From Ligustrum vulgare (lineage: Eukaryota > Streptophyta > Magnoliopsida > Lamiales > Oleaceae), in assembly GCA_963555705.1 (NCBI GenBank), contig OY743190.1, positions 32,470,929 through 32,534,928 of the forward strand: 64,000 nucleotides of DNA, given 5' to 3'. The notes below the pieces were generated by a model that did no database searches, was not told where the DNA came from, and worked only from the letters and a program-made list of their open reading frames with translations. How positions within the stretch are numbered: the first letter of the stretch is position 1; the number at the start of each line of letters is the position of its first letter. The position numbers and the translations under genes were made by a program. Of the stretch, positions 59,302 through 64,000 are shown in pieces.

Positions 59302-60852
59302 CTACCAAGGTCTACCCAACAAAATGTGCCCGGCATGCATAGGTACCACATCACACATAACTTCATCCACATAGCTACCAATAGAAAAATTCACCAACAC
59401 CCTCCTATTCACCTTAATTTCTCCACTATCATTTAACCATTGAAGCCTATAAGGTTTAGGATGTTTTAACAAAGGTAATCCTAATTTTTCAACAAGTATA
59501 GTACTAGCGACGTTAGTGCAACTACCGCCATCAATAATCATACTACATACCTTGTTATTAATGCGACATCGAGTATGAAATATGTTCTCCCGTTGTTGTT
59601 CCAAATCATCCATGTGGATTTGGGCACTAAGAGCTCGCCTTGCCACTAATAACTCGCCATGCTCCCCGGATAACACATCTTCATCCTCACATATTTCCTC
59701 CAACGCTGGCATATCGCTATAATCCTCTTCCTCACTATCACTCTCCATAGTTCCATCCTTTCGCAAAAGTACCACTCGCCTATTAGGACATTGAGACGCC
59801 ACATGTCCTCTCCCCAAACATTTGAAGCATTGAATGTCTCTACTCCTAGATGGTTGAGGTTCCCCTTTAGGTACGAATTTATTAGCTTGTTCCTCCTTCC
59901 CTTTTGGTGCCTCAAACTTCCCTTTTGGTGCCTCAAACTTCCCTTTTGGTGCTTCAAACTTTCCTTTAGAAACAGCCCCTTCTCCTTTACCTTCCCACTT
60001 CGGCTTCCAAGAAGAATTAGTACCCGATTGATACCTTGCTGTCCCCTTCTTCTTCAATTGCTTCTCAACCTTTATAGCCATGTGCAACATATCCTCCATC
60101 TCCAAGTAATGTTGTAGTTCAACCACATTAGCTATATCCTTATTCATCCCATTCAAAAACCGAGCCATCGTAGCCTCCCTATCCTCTTCTACATTAGCTC
60201 TAATCATCAACAACTCCATCTCCTTGTGATAATCCTCCACACTCTTTGATCCTTGGTATAGACCTTGCAACTTTTGATGAAGCTCCCGATGGTAATGACT
60301 AGGAACGAACCTCTTTCTCATGATAGCTTTTAATTCATCCCAAGTACTAACGGGCCTCTCGCGATTCCTCCTCCTAGAAGTCACCAATTGATCCCACCAA
60401 GTAATAGCGTAATCGGAGAACTCAAGTACAGCTACTTTAACCTTTTTCTCTTCCGAATAAGTGTAGCAATTAAAAATTAATTCCATCTTCTTCTCCCATT
60501 CTAAGTATGCTTCCGGATCACTCCTACCCTTGAATGATGGAATTGTCTTTTTGATGTTGTTCATACTACCATCCATTCTATCGCCACCAAGATCCCTATC
60601 CCTTCTTCCATGCCTAACTCCTCTATTCACAATCGCCCCATCGTCAAACTCACTATCTTCTTCATTCTCATCGACCCCCTCTACTCTACGACCTTGCCCA
60701 CCTTACCTACGGACATTAGGCACTTCCCGAGGTTGTTCAAGCCTTTCTAACCTACCTAACACATCCCCGAACAGCCGCTCAAACCGTTGTACCATCTCTT
60801 CCGTCATGTTGGCTCGATCGTTGTTTTTTGCAGTAGAAGATTGTTCAGACAT
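59302..60852 (-). pseudogene. gag-protease of the CRM-like element, two stops
   Basis: The natural start is ATG at 60852 (MSEQSSTAKNNDRANMTEEM), not the GTG at 60630. Codon 50 is TAA (60705-60703). The frame then stays open through the gag core (SDPEAYLEWEKKMELIFNCY, FVPSHYHRELHQKLQGL, NVEEDREATMARFLNGMNKD), three tandem KGKFEAP repeats (59895-59960) and the zinc knuckle CFKCLGRGHVASQC. Protease carries IIDGGSCTNVAS as its active-site motif and ends GHILLGRPW before TAG at 59302-59304. Both stops are explained by single C-to-T changes at CAA/CAG codons. Gag assembles particles and the protease matures the polyprotein. Confidence 0.92.
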
Positions 60853-61406
60853 CCTAACACTAAATATTATATGCCTCACGTGTATTTCGCTCGTGTATCA
60901 CTCAAATTAGGCTTTTACCCTCTATTGATCTCACCTCTCTGCCTTTTTCCACTCAATAGCTTTCACCACAATTGCTTCAAAGAACGAATCCGAACTCAAA
61001 CAAGTTTAAACCCGATTGCTTCAAATCGAATATGAGTGAGAAGTAATGAATTTGTTGGAAAACTCAAAGAAGACCTTTAGAGAATTGAATTTGACTTTAT
61101 ATAGAACTTGACACTTTTTATGGAAACTAGGATTGTTTCAAGAAAATAATTCTTGAAATTAAATATCAAATATTTTAATTGAACTGAGAATTTTCGTTTT
61201 TTTTTTTTCGAAAATTCAACTACGAGAAAAACGAAACAAACGAAATTAAATTCGGATAACAAACGAAGGAAATAACGACTTTTGAATTTTTTTGTGACAC
61301 TTTTCTGGATTAAAGACTCAAAACTGGAAGAACGCGAAGAACAAGAATAAGAAACTCAAGAAAACAAAAAAAAAACAAAGATATAACCTTGATTTTTGGA
61401 GCCTAA

Positions 61407-61418
61407 GCTCTGATACCA
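61407..61418 (-). other. primer-binding site (initiator methionine tRNA)
   Basis: The minus strand reads TGGTATCAGAGC, the standard plant PBS complementary to the 3' end of initiator tRNA-Met. It lies two bases after the 5' LTR end GTTTGCATCA and fixes the LTR boundary at 61421. Confidence 0.92.
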
Positions 61419-61420
61419 GA

Positions 61421-62297
61421 TGATGCAAACCACGTAGCAATTGTAGCTACGCAACCCACGAATTATTGGAATCGACCCAAGAACGCCAATAAACCACGAT
61501 TTAGAGATTGATTCAAATTAATTGAATCAAGCAACCAACACAATCAATTGATATGTTGACCTCTTGATCACAAAGAAGATAAATCTCACCCAAGATTTGA
61601 ACAACAAGAATTAACTCGCAAGTTCGGATTTTATTCAATAAAGAATAAAGAATGTGAAAGCAATTTGCCTCTCAATTAATATATCAAAGTTGGTTATGAA
61701 TAATGAAAATTACATCCCTATATATAGGGTCAAAACTAGGTTAAGGAGTTCTAATTAAATAAGGAAACAACTACCTAAAATTAAGGAAATAAAAATAACC
61801 TAAAATCACGCGTATGTAATGTTACGGCCGTGACTGAATTCCTTACGGCCGTAACCTTGCTTCTGAGTCACTCTTACGGCCGTGACAATATGACTTACGG
61901 CCGTAAGTCCAAAAACGCCCAATTCCAAATTTAAGCAGAAACTCCATTACGGCCGTGACACTCGAACTTTACGGCCGTGATTGCTTATGTCTCGCAAATT
62001 CAATTTTCAGCAGAAAGTTGGTTACGGCCGTGAGGATTTGTATGTTACGGCCGTAACATTGAAATTTCACCACTTTCTTCGACGCAATGAATAAGGTTGA
62101 TCCACTCATCGTTTTGGCTCGGCCCCAACATGGAACTTGTTTCTTTTGATGACACGAACATCATTTTGGCCATTGTTTCTTGAACTAACTTGTCCATTGC
62201 TTCCTTGGCCTTCTTGGTTTGCAATCGAGTCATCGGTCCTCCTTTGATCTTCAACGGATCTTTGTGTGGACTTGTATCCGTGGTCTGGATCACATCA
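61421..62297 (-). repeat. 5' LTR of the CRM-like element, full length
   Basis: It is 877 bp, TGATGTGATCC to GTTTGCATCA on the minus strand (TG...CA). A TATATATAGGG TATA-like box lies at 61720-61731. The ACGGCCGT palindrome array is at 61820-62056. The frame 62293-62045 duplicates the pol C-terminus that lies in the 3' LTR. Confidence 0.9.
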
Positions 62298-62302
62298 CAA
62301 AT

Positions 62303-62990
62303 ATTTTACCTTAAAAAGATTACAAAGTCAAATAAATCCAATTTATAAATTCCGCTGCCCGCCGAACACACACTAAAATTAAAATTTCACTGTTTCAATA
62401 AAATTTACAGAAATCAATTTATGTCAATCAATTATGCCCTAACAAAATAAGTATCTACTATACAAAAGTCAAAACAAAATGTTTAATAAATGAGCACATG
62501 ATACATCATAAGAAAGATGGTTGAATTTGGAGTTCAACGCAAAAAACGGAGTGCAATTCGGAGTTGTAGATCAAAAGTTATACACGTTTGAAGACAATTA
62601 CCTTTAAATAAAATACGGAATGACTAAATTGAAAGAAAAGTAAAATTTTGGGACTAATGAACAAGAAAGTTTAAAGGTAGGGACGTTATTCGCCAAAAAA
62701 ATAAACGTAGGGACGTTATTCGCCAAAAAAATAAACGTATGGACGTTTTTCCACAATAAGTGTCAAACGTAGGGACGTTTTGTGTCAATTACCCAAGTAT
62801 GAATGAGCTGCTTTTTTTTTTGGACAAAAATGCCTTTGACATTTACTGTTCAATTTGAAGTTAACGGTGAAATGTGGTTAAAATTGACAGAAAGGATGTC
62901 TTCTACCAAAAATTGTAAAGGTTGGGATGTTTAACGTCAAAAATCAAAACGTTGGGACGTTTTGCACAATACATGTCAAACGTTGGGACG
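62303..62990. repeat. unclassified insertion with GGGACGTT direct repeats
   Basis: This interrupts copy C of the host repeat. 62670-62790 has three or four units around ACGTAGGGACGTTATTCGCC. 62930-63000 repeats ACGTTGGGACGTTTTG. The units vary (ATTCGCC, TTCCAC, TGTGTC). It ends near TTAACCCTTTTTT. No coding region is seen; it is probably the end of a DNA transposon. Confidence 0.5.
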
Positions 62991-63133
62991 TTTTGTGCTA
63001 TTAACCCTTTTTTAAATTAATTATCTTCCTTCGTTTCTCATTTTTAATTAAATATTTATTTCATATGCTAACATATAAATTTAATATATGGGAGTAATAA
63101 ATAATTGTGGATCGTACGGGTGTAACACTAGTA

Positions 63134-64000
63134 TTTTATGATATCAGATTACTTCTAGTATATCACACGCGATTTATTTATTAAGCTGACATTTTAAATA
63201 ATTGTTTAATATATATTTCAAAGAATTTGACGAAATTTTTCAATAAATATTAATATATTAAGAATTGAAGTCAATTTATTATTTACAATTTTCCTCTAAC
63301 AATATCAATTATGTCAACAACTATCAAAAATAGTATTACTTAAAAAACATTATTTTAACATGCATCATATACATAAAATGTACAAAGTACATGCTTACTA
63401 CTAGTTGATATAAATCTCAACAAGTCGTAAATTTTGTACGCTTAATTTTACCCTACAACATTGAACTTTATCAATATCATTTCATATCAACTTTTGTAAT
63501 TGTTGTTGTTGTTGATATTGTTATTATTATTATTATTATGACGTGCTTAAATACCATGAATTGAGAGCAACATATATATGCACAATCGATGTTCCATAAA
63601 ATTAAGATTTATATTGTTCTCTCTGATTCTTTTTTGAACTTCGTACGGGACGTTTTAACTTAGTATGCTCGCGGTGTATCTGATTGATGTATAGTTTTGT
63701 TGGGTCATGATCTACTTGACTGCATCGAAATCTTTTGTTTTGATCCATTACATGGATATTTTGTAGACAGGTACTTTGCCGAATATGTCCGGTGATTTTA
63801 TATCTCATATTTATCTATATATTTGCATTTTTGATAAAAATAAATAAATAAATAAATTATATCGTGCTGCAACTTGCATTAAGACAGTTACGTCGGTGAT
63901 AAGTGCTAAGTCGTAAGTGGAGCAGCTAATGTCCCCCACCAAACTGAGGATAAGAAGTTAGTTAAGTTATAACTGCCAAAGTCTAGAATTTGGAGTATAT
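63134..64000. other. AT-rich intergenic sequence, no gene seen
   Basis: (TTG)n/(ATT)n microsatellites lie at 63500-63540 and AAATA repeats at 63838-63860. A minus-strand frame at 63602-63808 shows no recognisable motif. The last 100 bp are less AT-rich and vaguely resemble 45180-45260, but I cannot classify them. Confidence 0.5.

Larger units (their letters stand above)
55404..62297 (-). mobile_element. young Ty3/gypsy retrotransposon, CRM-like chromovirus
   Basis: The element is 6,894 bp with the 5-bp duplication CAAAT (55399-55403, 62298-62302). LTR copies differ at 5 of 834 aligned positions without gaps. The order on the minus strand is 5' LTR, PBS, gag, protease, RT, RNase H, integrase, PPT, 3' LTR. 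The gag style, the absence of a canonical chromodomain, and pol running into the LTR point to the CRM branch, although I have not tested this. The lesions are only two in-frame stops and one frameshift. Assuming 0.7-1.3e-8 changes per site per year, about 0.6% divergence implies an insertion a few hundred thousand years old. Confidence 0.93.

Noticed and set aside
60530..61035. Plus-strand frames opposite gag
   Set aside because: They are antisense to the CRM-like gag; leucine/serine-rich shadows without independent support.
1..64000. CRISPR array, phage, plasmid or bacterial operon
   Set aside because: No regularly spaced identical repeats with unique spacers and no prokaryotic coding density; all evidence is plant nuclear.

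Overview
This is plant nuclear DNA, most likely from a eudicot. It is strongly AT-rich, with intron-bearing gene fragments, plant-type LTR retrotransposons, hAT elements, a SINE, MITEs and many microsatellites. I found no bacterial, organellar, rRNA, tRNA or CRISPR features. No gene is complete here; the window is a nest of transposable elements around broken host-gene pieces.

Left part (1-6.2 kb): low-complexity and degenerate repeats are followed by a 1.12-kb direct tandem duplication. Both units carry the first two exons (minus strand) of a NOL12/RRP17-type nucleolar rRNA-processing gene. One unit is interrupted by a 1,626-bp solo LTR, and the other unit preserves the empty site.

First nest (6.2-25 kb): an AT-rich, Helitron-like interspersed repeat hosts a 1.1-kb MITE and a decayed 15-kb Ty3/gypsy (Tekay/Del-type chromovirus) element at 8341-23434. 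Two hAT elements sit inside the gypsy element. hAT-1 (14816-18694) is in the integrase region and its transposase is nearly intact. hAT-2 (19694-22804) is in the 3' LTR and is decayed. Two further copies of the host repeat (27.0-28.8 kb, and inverted at 54.4-63.1 kb) serve as empty-site references.

Middle (25-45 kb): exon fragments of unrelated genes lie on the minus strand. They are an alliinase/tryptophan-aminotransferase-related gene, a plastid acyl carrier protein exon and the N-terminal piece of an MPK4-like MAP kinase. They are mixed with two non-autonomous hATs that have 8-bp target duplications, a SINE with a 17-bp target duplication, a PIF/Harbinger MITE inside a decayed hAT, a GC-rich foldback, LTR remnants and a dispersed MITE family.

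Right part (45-64 kb): a broken chromovirus remnant (45.6-47.5 kb) is split by another LTR. It is followed by a Ty1/copia element (about 47.5-51.35 kb, minus strand) lacking both integrase and RT catalytic segments. After AT-rich sequence comes a young CRM-like Ty3/gypsy element (55404-62297, minus strand). Its LTRs differ at only 5 of 834 positions, its pol reading frame and polypurine tract run into the 3' LTR, and it has two stops and one frameshift. It inserted into the arm of a foldback element inside the third host-repeat copy.

Nothing here acts as a cooperating gene system. The interest lies in well-resolved nested insertions with natural empty sites, asymmetric decay of a duplicated rRNA-processing gene, clustered foreign exon fragments, and shared palindromic arrays in two unrelated LTR families.
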